DNA of 64,000 nt from Fermentibacter danicus (lineage in GTDB: Bacteria > Fermentibacterota > Fermentibacteria > Fermentibacterales > Fermentibacteraceae): NCBI GenBank assembly GCA_001618615.1, contig LKHB01000181.1:1-64000 (forward strand), in the 5' to 3' direction. Numbering within the stretch: position 1 is the stretch's first letter; each line of letters begins with the position of its first letter. The notes under the pieces are model-generated. The model was given only the letters and a program-made list of their open reading frames with translations. It was not told the origin of the DNA and did not search any database. Below are positions 41,184 to 49,708 of this stretch, piece by piece. Made by a program: the position numbers and the translations under genes.

Positions 41184-42839
41184 GTGACTGAAATGGAGAG
41201 GGAAGTGCGGGAAGAGGGACCGGCGGCGCTCGGTTCCATCCAGCAGGAAGGCGGGAAGGTCGCCCGGGCCGCCGGCATGATGGGCATCCTCACCCTAGTC
41301 AGCAGGCTTCTGGGGCTTGCGAGGGACATCGGTCAGGCGGCGGTTCTGGGGACGGGCATCGCCGCAGACGCCTTCACGCTCGCATTCGTGATCCCCAACA
41401 TCCTTCGGAGGCTGTTCGGCGAATCCACCGTCAGCGCGGCTCTCGTGCCCACCCTCACCTCGACTCTCGTCGACAAGGGCAGGGCGGAGGGCTCCAGGCT
41501 GGGGTCCAGAATCGTCACCTTCACCGTCGTCTGCCTCACCGTCATCACCATAGCGGGCATCCTCGCAGCCCCTCTGCTGGTAAGACTCTTCGCCCCCGGC
41601 TTCGAGGGCGAGCCGGGCAAGACCCTTCTGGCGACCAGACTTCTCCGGTTTATGTTCCCCTACATCCTCTTCGTCGGCACAGCCGCCGTGGTGATGGGGA
41701 TTCTGAACAGCGCCAGACACTTCCTCACGCCCACACTGGGGCCGATCCTCTTCAACATCTCCGCTCTCTGCGGCCTTTTCGCGCTGCCGTTGCTCTGGCG
41801 TCCGGATGAACCCGTCTGGCCGTATTCGGCGGGCATCCTGGCGGGCGGGGCGGCACAGCTCCTGGTTCAGCTCCCGGCTCTCCGCAGGAACGGCTTCTCC
41901 ATCCGCCCGGACTTCTCCTTCGGAGATCCGGCGCTCAAGACGGTTCTGCGTCTCGCCGTGCCGGCGCTTGTGGGTCTCGTAGCCGCGGAGTTCAACATCC
42001 TGGTGGACCAGATGGTGGCATCGGTCCTGGAGGAGGGCAGCGTGGCCGCCCTCTCCTACGGGAACAGGATCATGCAGTTCCCGCTGGGCATCTTCGCAGT
42101 GGCCGCAGCCACCGCGCTGCTGCCGACGCTAAGCCGCCAGGCCGCGCTGAACAGGCTCGAAGAGGCCAGGAAGACCCTGGGCTATGCCACTCTGGGGCTG
42201 GCCGCGCTGCTCCTGCCGGCGACCATATTCATCACGGCGCTGGGCCGTGAAACCATCACGGTGCTCCTGGCCAGGGGCGCCTTCGGAGCGGATTCGGTCG
42301 ATCTCACCACGGCGGCTCTGATCTATTACTCCCTCGGCCTCCTGTTCTACGGCGGAGTGAAGATCACCGCACCGGTGTTCTACGCCATGAAGGACACGCA
42401 TACCCCCGCCATGATCGGCATGGCCAGCATGGGGCTGAACATCGTGCTCAACGTCCTGCTGTCCCTGCTGTTCATCCGGACGGGCTGGGAGAGGCCCCTG
42501 GCGGGAGTCGCGCTGGCGACGAGCCTTTCGTCGGCGGCCAATCTCGTGGCCTTACGGATAGCCATGAGGAGAAGGCTGGGGCGTGGAGGAGGAGCGCCCG
42601 TGCGCGCATGGGCGGCAACCCTTCCGGCGTCCGCCGCCTGCCTCGGACTCCTCGTCCTGTTGAAGCCGCGGGTGGCGGGGATGTGTTCCGGAGGTTTCCT
42701 CCCGGGCCTGATTGCGCTCGGGGTCGCCGCCGTCTCTTCGATGGCCTGTTTCCTGATCGTCTTCGCTCTCGCTGGAGGCGCCGGGGTCGCAACGCTGAGG
42801 AGGTTCGTCTTCCGCCGTGGACGGGAAGACCTCTCTTGA
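41184..42839 (+). CDS. murJ: Lipid II flippase MurJ
   Basis: 551 residues, MOP superfamily, 13-14 membrane helices. Early LVSRLLGLARDIGQAAVLGTG and IPNILRRLFGESTVSAALVPTL are MurJ hallmarks; later ALLPTLSRQAA and PVFYAMKDTHTPAM. It flips the undecaprenyl-linked peptidoglycan precursor. GTG 41184 is preceded by GAAGGA; ATG 41193 is an alternative. It overlaps uvrC by 23 bases. Confidence 0.95.
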   Translation: MTEMEREVREEGPAALGSIQQEGGKVARAAGMMGILTLVSRLLGLARDIGQAAVLGTGIAADAFTLAFVIPNILRRLFGESTVSAALVPTLTSTLVDKGRAEGSRLGSRIVTFTVVCLTVITIAGILAAPLLVRLFAPGFEGEPGKTLLATRLLRFMFPYILFVGTAAVVMGILNSARHFLTPTLGPILFNISALCGLFALPLLWRPDEPVWPYSAGILAGGAAQLLVQLPALRRNGFSIRPDFSFGDPALKTVLRLAVPALVGLVAAEFNILVDQMVASVLEEGSVAALSYGNRIMQFPLGIFAVAAATALLPTLSRQAALNRLEEARKTLGYATLGLAALLLPATIFITALGRETITVLLARGAFGADSVDLTTAALIYYSLGLLFYGGVKITAPVFYAMKDTHTPAMIGMASMGLNIVLNVLLSLLFIRTGWERPLAGVALATSLSSAANLVALRIAMRRRLGRGGGAPVRAWAATLPASAACLGLLVLLKPRVAGMCSGGFLPGLIALGVAAVSSMACFLIVFALAGGAGVATLRRFVFRRGREDLS

Positions 42840-44703
42840 GGCCGCAGTAGAAGGCGCCCCGCATCTGCCAGGGGTCTACCGCTTCGTGGACGCCTCGGGC
42901 CGTATCCTCTACATCGGCAAAGCTATAGACATAAGCAGGAGGCTCCGGGGCCACCTCTCGAACCCCGGCGACGAGAGGCACAGGATCATCCTCGAGAAGT
43001 CCTGCTCGGTGGAGTGGACCGTCACCCGTTCCGAGCTGGAGGCGCTCGTCCTCGAAGCCGACCTGATAAGGATACACAAGCCGCCACTCAATGTCCGGCT
43101 CAGGCAGGACCAGCGCTATCCCTACCTCGAACTGACGATGGACGAGGAACTGCCGCGCCTGCTGGTGACACGGAAGATCGACCCGTCCAGAGATATCCCG
43201 CGATTCGGACCCTACCCCGACGCCCGCACCCTCAGAGCGCTGGTCGAGTTCCTTCAGGAGGCCTTTCCCCTCCGGAGGTGCCGCACTCCCCGTCCATCCG
43301 GCGCACCCGGAAGGAGCTGCCTCCTGGGCCAGATCTCCAGGTGCCCGGCCCCGTGCGTCAATGGAACCGCAGGGTACTCGGAGAATGTCTCTTCGGTGCT
43401 CAGGGTGCTGAAGGGCGACTGGGAGGGCGCCAGGCGCGGCATCTCCGACCTCATGGAGGAGTGCGCCGCCTCGATGAGGTACGAGGAGGCGGCGCGCTGG
43501 AGGAACCTGCTGACCAGACTGGATTCCCTCGGATGGCCCGCGCCGGAGGCGGTCAGGGATCGTGTGAGCAGGGACATAGCGGCAGTCAGGGAGAACTGGG
43601 GCATCATCCTGCAGATGAGGTCGGGTCGTTTCACCGGAGTGGTGAGGCTGCCCTTCGAGAGCAGGTGGAAGCTGGCCGCAGTCCCGGAGAGGCTCTCGGT
43701 CCTTATTCGAACATACTACGCGGAAACCGGCGACATCCCCCGGGAGGTCGTGGCTATGGAACCTCCCTCCGATGCCGGCGTGCTGGAGGAGTGGCTGAAG
43801 GGGAGGCGTGGAAGCGCCGTCAGCCTGATCTCGCCGGTGCGCGGCGCCATGAGGGAACTCGTCGAGGTGGCCCTGAAGGACCTGGAGCACTTCCTGGCGA
43901 GGCTGGAGTGGAAGAGGCCGGGAGGCAGGAGGGAAAGGACGGAGGCCGCCCTGGAGGGGCTTGCCGACATGCTCGGCCTGCCCGCCCCACCGCGCTGGAT
44001 GGTGGCGCTGGATGCCTCGACGATCCAGGGTTCTTTCCCCGTGGCCGCCCTGGTGAGCTTCCGGGACGGGAGGCCGGACAAGGCGGGGTACAGGCGTTTC
44101 TCGATGGACGCGGAGATAGGCAGGAACGATCCGGCGATGATAGCGGACGCGGTGAGGAGATATCTGGCCGGAGCCGGGGAGGGGGAGATCCCCTCGCTCT
44201 TCCTCATCGACGGAGGAATCACACAGCTCCGGGCCGCGATCGGGGCGGCGGGCGACGTCGCTCTGCGAACGCTCTTCGTGGCGATCGCCGAAAAGGAGGA
44301 GACGCTGCTCTGCGGGAATGAGGAGAGAAAGATATCGAGGCCTGTCGACGAGCCTCCCATGAGGCTTCTCATCGCGATGAGGGACGAGGCTCACCGCTTT
44401 GTCCTCCACTACCACAGGACCAGCCGTTCGAGAGGGGAGATGAGATCCGTGCTCGACGACATTCCGGGGATAGGTCCGGCCCTGCGCGGGCTTCTCCTGT
44501 CCACCTTCGGAAGCGTCGACAGGCTGCGGGCGGCGACGGAGGAGGACCTGGGCAAGATCCCGGGCATAGGAAAAACCAGGGCTGCGCTGCTCAGGAGGTA
44601 TCTCGATGACTGGGAGAGACCGGAACAGGTTCGGCTCGGTGCCGAAGGAGATGCACAGGGACGAGAGGGGCTGGGTGATCAACCCGTTCGATCATCTCGC
44701 TGA
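42817..44703 (+). CDS. uvrC: Excinuclease ABC subunit C
   Basis: 628 residues. N-terminal GIY-YIG nuclease (PGVYRFVDASGRILYIGKA), cysteine region around 165-190, UVR-like helices, UvrC RNase-H-like domain (MVALDASTIQGSFPVAALVSF) and C-terminal helix-hairpin-helix (DIPGIGPALRGLLLSTFGSVDRL, LGKIPGIGKTRAALLRRYL). It makes both incisions in nucleotide excision repair. The frame runs about 30 residues past the usual end (VRLGAEGDAQGREGLGD...), overlapping the cupin gene by 98 bases. GTG start inside murJ. Confidence 0.95.
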   Translation: MDGKTSLEAAVEGAPHLPGVYRFVDASGRILYIGKAIDISRRLRGHLSNPGDERHRIILEKSCSVEWTVTRSELEALVLEADLIRIHKPPLNVRLRQDQRYPYLELTMDEELPRLLVTRKIDPSRDIPRFGPYPDARTLRALVEFLQEAFPLRRCRTPRPSGAPGRSCLLGQISRCPAPCVNGTAGYSENVSSVLRVLKGDWEGARRGISDLMEECAASMRYEEAARWRNLLTRLDSLGWPAPEAVRDRVSRDIAAVRENWGIILQMRSGRFTGVVRLPFESRWKLAAVPERLSVLIRTYYAETGDIPREVVAMEPPSDAGVLEEWLKGRRGSAVSLISPVRGAMRELVEVALKDLEHFLARLEWKRPGGRRERTEAALEGLADMLGLPAPPRWMVALDASTIQGSFPVAALVSFRDGRPDKAGYRRFSMDAEIGRNDPAMIADAVRRYLAGAGEGEIPSLFLIDGGITQLRAAIGAAGDVALRTLFVAIAEKEETLLCGNEERKISRPVDEPPMRLLIAMRDEAHRFVLHYHRTSRSRGEMRSVLDDIPGIGPALRGLLLSTFGSVDRLRAATEEDLGKIPGIGKTRAALLRRYLDDWERPEQVRLGAEGDAQGREGLGDQPVRSSR

Positions 44704-44992
44704 TCCCACGGCGGTTACGCACTGCCACGCATTCTCCATAGAGCCCGGATGCAGGCGCGGCGGCCACGTCCACGAGGGTCGCGACGAGCAGGTGGCCGTG
44801 CTCGGCGGCACCGTCGCCATCGTGGACATGGAGACTGGGCACGAGGAGATGATGTCTCCGTCGAGCGACCGCCTGCTGGTGATACCGCCCGGAGTTCCCC
44901 ACGTCTTCGAGAACAGGTCCGGTGTAACCGCAGTGGCGCTCTGCTTCAGCTCGGGCCCGGACTTCAGCGGGGACGCCGGGCCGCGTCTCTGA
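44606..44992 (+). CDS. Small cupin-domain protein
   Basis: 128 residues, single cupin barrel. Metal-ligand motif GGHVHEGRDEQVAVLGG (H-x-H with following Glu), and PGVPHVFEN as motif 2. Resembles WxcM/FdtA-like or dTDP-sugar-related cupins. ATG 44606 has a perfect AGGAGG seven bases upstream, which sits inside uvrC. No substrate can be named. Followed by rubrerythrin after 104 bases. Confidence 0.78.
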   Translation: MTGRDRNRFGSVPKEMHRDERGWVINPFDHLADPTAVTHCHAFSIEPGCRRGGHVHEGRDEQVAVLGGTVAIVDMETGHEEMMSPSSDRLLVIPPGVPHVFENRSGVTAVALCFSSGPDFSGDAGPRL

Positions 44993-45096
44993 AATCCGCC
45001 TTATCCACCCCGGCCTTCCTCTTTTGTAGATTCCACAGACCGCCCTGCGACCGATCCGGGCTCGCGGGCGAAACGCACAAACCACGGGAGGAAACC

Positions 45097-45597
45097 ATGA
45101 GCAGCACTCTGGACGATCTCAAGGAAGCCTTCGCGGGCGAATCGCAGGCCAACAGGAAGTATCTCGCATTCGCGCGGAAAGCGGAGCAGGACGGCCACCC
45201 GCAGGCCGCGAGGCTCTTCAGGGCCGTGGCCGAAGCCGAAACCGTGCATGCCCTTTCGCACCTCCGCGCCATGGGCGGCATCGGCGGGACGGCCGACAAC
45301 CTGAAGAATGCGGTTGACGGCGAGGTTTACGAGTTCAAGAGCATGTATCCGCCCATGATCGAACGCGCGAAGGCTGCGGGAGAGAAGCAGGCCCTCAGGT
45401 CGTTCGAGTTCGCAAAGGCCGTCGAGGAAATCCATGCCGGTCTCTACCAGAAGATGCTGGATGGCCTGGGCGGATCGGATGCCGAGCAGTATCCCTACTT
45501 CGTCTGCCCCGTGTGCGGTCATACGGCCGAGCGCGGCGCTCCCGACACCTGCCCGATCTGCGGCGCGAAGGGATCGAGCTACATCAGGATCGACTAG
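45097..45597 (+). CDS. Rubrerythrin
   Basis: 166 residues: a ferritin-like diiron domain (about 1-135; AFAGESQANRKYLAFARKAE, AEAETVHALSHLRAM, FEFAKAVEEIHAGLY provide Glu and His ligands) and a C-terminal rubredoxin-like Cys4 site (FVCPVCGHTAERGAPDTCPICGA). It reduces hydrogen peroxide using NADH-derived electrons and is typical of anaerobes and microaerophiles. ATG follows GGGAGG. A possible -10 TAGATT lies at 45027-45032. Confidence 0.94.
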   Translation: MSSTLDDLKEAFAGESQANRKYLAFARKAEQDGHPQAARLFRAVAEAETVHALSHLRAMGGIGGTADNLKNAVDGEVYEFKSMYPPMIERAKAAGEKQALRSFEFAKAVEEIHAGLYQKMLDGLGGSDAEQYPYFVCPVCGHTAERGAPDTCPICGAKGSSYIRID

Positions 45598-45655
45598 GCG
45601 CCGCCGGCTGGCCGGCTCGTCGTCTCTTGTCCATACTATGCCTGCGTTAACAAAC

Positions 45656-45740
45656 GCCGGGGTGGTGGAACGGCAGACACAACGGACTTAAAATCCGTCG
45701 GCCCGAGGCCGTGAGGGTTCGAATCCCTCTCCCGGCACCA
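45656..45740 (+). tRNA. tRNA-Leu (anticodon UAA)
   Basis: 85 bases, cloverleaf with a long variable arm (class II). Acceptor GCCGGGG pairs with TCCCGGC; T arm AGGGTTCGAATCCCT; anticodon loop CTTAAAA with TAA at 45689-45691; variable arm CGGCCCGAGGCCG. CCA is encoded. A36-A37-A38 is AAA, the MiaA recognition triplet, so A37 should be isopentenylated by the MiaA encoded 1.7 kb downstream. The mutL start is 14 bases past the CCA. Confidence 0.97.
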
Positions 45741-45754
45741 TCCATGGAGGAGTC

Positions 45755-47479
45755 TTGCAGGCGATCCGGGTTCTCAGCGACGAGGTGGTCAACCTCATCT
45801 CCGCCGGCGAGGTGGTCGAGCGGCCGTCATCCATCGTGAAGGAGCTGGTCGAGAACTCGATCGATGCAGGAGCCTCGTCCGTGGAGGTGGAGATCGAGAG
45901 GGGGGGCCGGCAGTCGATAACCGTAAGGGACGACGGTTCCGGGATGTCGCGGCACGACCTGCTCCTCTCGGTGCAGAGGCATGCGACCAGCAAGATCGCC
46001 AGGGCTTCGGACCTGGAGAGCATGACCACGCTCGGATTCCGGGGCGAGGCCCTGCCCAGCATCGCAGCCGTGACCCACATGTCCATCGTCACATCCGACG
46101 GAGCCGGGGCCTGGAGGCTTACGATAGACGGAGGCGTACTCGGAGGGGTCGAACCGGCCGCGAGGACCAGGGGCACGACCATCGTGGCGTCGGGCGTATT
46201 CTTCAACCAGCCCGCGAGGAGGAAGTTCCTCAGGTCGGAGAAGACCGAGGAGTCGTGGATCATCCGTCATCTCGAGGCGCTGGCCTTCTCGAGGCTGGAT
46301 GTGTCCATCTCTCTCACGAGCGACGGACGGAGAGTCTTCTCCATACCCGCCGGCACGCTCGAATCCCGCGTCATAACCAGATTCCAGCTTCCCCGTGGAA
46401 CCGGAGCCGTCACCGGGCTGGCCTCGGACGGCGCGAGGAGCGCTCGGATACTCCTCTTCCCCGAGAGGCGCACCTCCTCCAGACAGAACTGGTACACCGT
46501 GCTCAACGGCAGGCCTGTTTCGATCAGGGCCGTGGGATATGTCCTCGAGAGCATGCTGGGCGGGCCTTCCGGGTTTCCCCTTTGCGTCTGCAGCCTCGAA
46601 CTATCCCCGGGAGACTACGACGTGAACGTACACCCCGCGAAGCTGGAGGCCAGGATGCGCGTGCCTTCGATGATCCAGGCCCTCGTCGCATCGGCGGTCG
46701 AGGATGCGACGGGCCGCAGGACGGAGGAGGTGCGCGGGAGCCTGACGGCTGCCGGTGGTAACCTGAATGCCGGTGGCGGGGGTGGCTGGAGCCTGACGGC
46801 CGTCGGGAGCGCAGGCGGATCGGCCCTCGGGAAGGAATCCGGCTATCCGGTTTCGTCGAGTCTCTTCGAGACTGCATTCGAGCTTCAGTCCCCCGGTGGT
46901 GTGCTTCGAAAGGAAGCGTCCCCGCCTCCTTCAGCCGCCATCTATCAGGTGGGCAGGAGCTACCTGGTCTCGGCCATGGCAGGGGGGATCGTGATAGTAG
47001 ACCCTCACGCCGCGCACGAGAGAATCCTCTTCGAGAGCATCAGGAAGGGCCCCTCCGGCCGTCCGGGGCAGCAGCGCCTGCTCCTGCCGGAGCGGCTCGA
47101 CCTCGATCCGGCCTCTCTCGAACAGCTCGGGCTCTATTCCGACATGATAGCCGAGGCCGGCTTCGACATACAGGAATCGGGGGGGCGCCTCATGCTCTGC
47201 GCGGTTCCCGAGGGGGTCAGGCACGGGGTGGAGGCGGTACACGAGATTCTGGCCTCCCTGTCGGACCCCTCCAGGGCCTCTCTCCCTCCACAGGACCAGA
47301 TCGCGGCCGCTGCAGCCTGCGCCGGAGCGGTCAAGCTCGGCGACAGCCTCGATCCAGTCCAGGCCGCCGAACTCCTGGACATGCTGTTCGCAACGAAGGA
47401 TCCCTTCCATTGCCCGCACGGAAGGCCAACACTCATCGAGATTTCTTACGACGAGCTGGCCAGGAGGTTCGGCAGATGA
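45755..47479 (+). CDS. mutL: DNA mismatch repair protein MutL
   Basis: 574 residues. N-terminal GHKL ATPase: VVERPSSIVKELVENSIDAGA, DDGSGM, HATSKI, TLGFRGEAL. The C-terminal domain retains the endonuclease motif D-x-H-A-x2-E-x4-E (DPHAAHERILFE) and the zinc motif CPHGRP, so this is the nicking type found where MutH is absent. A Gly-rich linker (around 330-400) is low-complexity. TTG 45755 has GGAGG upstream and follows the tRNA by 14 bases; miaA overlaps its stop. Confidence 0.95.
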   Translation: MQAIRVLSDEVVNLISAGEVVERPSSIVKELVENSIDAGASSVEVEIERGGRQSITVRDDGSGMSRHDLLLSVQRHATSKIARASDLESMTTLGFRGEALPSIAAVTHMSIVTSDGAGAWRLTIDGGVLGGVEPAARTRGTTIVASGVFFNQPARRKFLRSEKTEESWIIRHLEALAFSRLDVSISLTSDGRRVFSIPAGTLESRVITRFQLPRGTGAVTGLASDGARSARILLFPERRTSSRQNWYTVLNGRPVSIRAVGYVLESMLGGPSGFPLCVCSLELSPGDYDVNVHPAKLEARMRVPSMIQALVASAVEDATGRRTEEVRGSLTAAGGNLNAGGGGGWSLTAVGSAGGSALGKESGYPVSSSLFETAFELQSPGGVLRKEASPPPSAAIYQVGRSYLVSAMAGGIVIVDPHAAHERILFESIRKGPSGRPGQQRLLLPERLDLDPASLEQLGLYSDMIAEAGFDIQESGGRLMLCAVPEGVRHGVEAVHEILASLSDPSRASLPPQDQIAAAAACAGAVKLGDSLDPVQAAELLDMLFATKDPFHCPHGRPTLIEISYDELARRFGR

Positions 47480-48432
47480 TCCGCCTTCCTCCCGTGCCGG
47501 TGATAACAGGTTGCACTGCAACCGGGAAGACCGCTCTCGCACTGGCTCTCGCCCGGGACTACCCGATAGAGGTGATCAGCGCCGACTCCCGTCAGGTCTA
47601 CAGATACATGGACATAGGCACGGCCAAGCCCGGCAGGGCGGAAACGGCGGCGCTGCCCCACCATCTGATCGACATCGCAGACCCGGACGGCTGCTTTTCC
47701 GCCGGCTCGTTCGCGCGGGAGGCCGCCCGGCTCATCCTCGAGATCTCCGCAAGGGGAGCCGTGCCTGTGATCGTCGGTGGAACCGGCCTCTACATCCGGG
47801 CACTGACCGGACCTTTCGACGACCTGCCTCCCGCACATCCCGCCCTCCGCACGGTTCTCTCCGCCTGCGAAGCATCCTCTGCGGGCTTTCTGCGCAGGTT
47901 TCTGGCGAGGCTGGACCCGGTTTCCTCTAAAACCATCGGGGCCGGTGACGCGGTCAGAACGCTCAGGGCCCTGGAGATAACCATTCTGTCGGGACGCCGT
48001 GCATCCGTCCTCAGAACCGGTGCTGGACGAAGAAGCGGGTTCACCTTCCGCATCGCGAGGATAGAGATTCCCGGAGCCGCGCTCCGGGCGAGGATATCCC
48101 TGCGGGTGAACAGGATGATGGAGGACGGACTGGAGGCGGAAGTCGGACGCCTGCTCGCGATGGGCTACGGGCGGGGCTGCGCGCCGGGAAGGACGATAGG
48201 ATACAGGGAGGTGCTCGATTCCATCGACGCCGGCCGGTCTTCCGAGGAGACCACGACAGCGATCGTGAACGGGACATGGCGCTTTTCGAGGAGGCAGAGG
48301 AACATGCTCGGCAGGCTTCCCGCGGATCTCGTTTCCGACGGAGGAGATCCGGCATCTCTCGGTCCCGCCCTTTTCGAGGGATGGGATCGATCATTCGCGG
48401 ATGGAGGGACTGGCAGTGCAGAAGGCAGTTGA
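47476..48432 (+). CDS. miaA: tRNA dimethylallyltransferase
   Basis: 318 residues. P-loop VITGCTATGKTALALALA, SADSRQVYRYMDIGTAKP, HHLIDIADPDGCFSAGSFA, VIVGGTGLYIRALTGP, and TIGYREVLDSID near the end. It adds a dimethylallyl group to A37. ATG 47476 follows AGGAGG and overlaps the mutL stop (ATGA). The mutL-miaA pairing is common; a tRNA substrate directly upstream is less so. It overlaps the next gene by 17 bases. Confidence 0.95.
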   Translation: MIRLPPVPVITGCTATGKTALALALARDYPIEVISADSRQVYRYMDIGTAKPGRAETAALPHHLIDIADPDGCFSAGSFAREAARLILEISARGAVPVIVGGTGLYIRALTGPFDDLPPAHPALRTVLSACEASSAGFLRRFLARLDPVSSKTIGAGDAVRTLRALEITILSGRRASVLRTGAGRRSGFTFRIARIEIPGAALRARISLRVNRMMEDGLEAEVGRLLAMGYGRGCAPGRTIGYREVLDSIDAGRSSEETTTAIVNGTWRFSRRQRNMLGRLPADLVSDGGDPASLGPALFEGWDRSFADGGTGSAEGS

Positions 48433-49708
48433 ACCGCTTTCCGAGCATATCCCGCTCGAAGAGGTGAAGATCGAGGAGATCGACTCCCTCGATCCGCCCG
48501 AAGGCTGGAGCCCGGAGTCTCCCGGGGTCGAACCCGTGCCTCCTCCGATTCTCATCGAGGAGGAGGGCAGATTCTCGCTTCTGATCAACCACGACTCCTT
48601 CTGGCGGGCCAGAGCGGCCGGCATGCTCTCGATCAGGGCCATGGTCGTGAGGAATCCCATACACGTCCCGATCGCTCACAAGTCGGTGAAGAACAGCCTG
48701 GAGGAGGCGCTCCTCTTCGACGGCCTGCTCCGGATGTCCATCGTCCCCAACAGGAGCAGGCTTGCGGAGCTGCTGAACTTCTCCAGAGCCCGGATCACAC
48801 AGGTGCTCAACGTCCTGAAGCTGCCCCTCCAGATCAGGCGCGAACTGCTGATCACCGAGAACATCAGCGAGTTCCACCTCCGCCCCCTCATCAAGATGGA
48901 CGACGAGAAGCGTCAACTGGCCTCGTTCCGCAAGCTGATCGCCGACGGGCTGACCGGGAGGCAGATGGCCCTGTTCGCGGCCTCCGGAGAGGAACCGGTC
49001 GAGGAGGCACAGACGGACCTCGAAAGAATTATGTCGGAGCCTGTGCTGGTTACGCCCGAGCCTCCCTCCGGGGAAGCCCCGCGGAAACCGGTTTCAGCTA
49101 TGGAAACTCCCCCTGAAGATGAGGAGGTCGCCGCCCCGGCGTCCGCGCCGGAGGCTGATCCGGCCGCCGGAGAACACGCCGCGAAGAAGACCCAGGGGCA
49201 GCAGGAGAAGACCAGGCAGCCCAGATCCGCTCAGAGGGCGGACTCCGGGAAGGAGGACACGCCGCCCTCCACGGCCGAGAGAGCCCTGTTCATGAGGGCG
49301 AAGGGTCTGCTCGATATCCTGGGCACGCTGCGGGACAAGGGCTGGGAGGAGAAGGCCGCCAGGAACGGAGCGACACGCGAGGAACTCGTCTTCCTGGAGG
49401 GAGTATCCCTTCTTCGCAGGGGGCTTTACGAGCGAGCTGCCGAAACCCTCATCAACGCCTCGCACCTGTCCCGCGACAATGCCGCCGTCTTCTTCTTCCT
49501 CGGAAGGAGCTACAACCTCATGGAAAAGCTGTCGAACGCCGAGGAGTATCTCCGGATGGCCTGCGAGCACGTGCCGGACGATCCCGACATCCTTTCCGAA
49601 CTGGCCATCGTCCTGGAGAAGCAGAAACGGTACACGGAAGCGTCGAGCTTCTACAGGAGGGCTTCCGCCCTCCGGAACCCCTCCCAGCCCAGGAGCCGGC
49701 GCCAGTGA
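48416..49708 (+). CDS. ParB-like DNA-binding protein fused to C-terminal TPRs
   Basis: 430 residues. Residues about 5-95 look like a ParB N-terminal domain (PLSEHIPLEEVKIEEIDSL, PPILIEEEGRFSLLINHDSF), residues about 100-175 a KorB/ParB helix-turn-helix (NRSRLAELLNFSRARITQVLNVLKLP). A Pro/Ala/Glu linker (about 200-285) leads to three TPR-like repeats (RGLYERAAETLINASHL, FFFLGRSYNLMEKLSNAEEYLRMA, EKQKRYTEASSFYRRASAL). The GxRR CTP-binding motif of true ParB is not kept. GTG 48416 is chosen for GGAGGG seven bases upstream. Function unknown; a transcription or DNA-organising factor is inferred. Confidence 0.72.
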   Translation: MQKAVEPLSEHIPLEEVKIEEIDSLDPPEGWSPESPGVEPVPPPILIEEEGRFSLLINHDSFWRARAAGMLSIRAMVVRNPIHVPIAHKSVKNSLEEALLFDGLLRMSIVPNRSRLAELLNFSRARITQVLNVLKLPLQIRRELLITENISEFHLRPLIKMDDEKRQLASFRKLIADGLTGRQMALFAASGEEPVEEAQTDLERIMSEPVLVTPEPPSGEAPRKPVSAMETPPEDEEVAAPASAPEADPAAGEHAAKKTQGQQEKTRQPRSAQRADSGKEDTPPSTAERALFMRAKGLLDILGTLRDKGWEEKAARNGATREELVFLEGVSLLRRGLYERAAETLINASHLSRDNAAVFFFLGRSYNLMEKLSNAEEYLRMACEHVPDDPDILSELAIVLEKQKRYTEASSFYRRASALRNPSQPRSRRQ

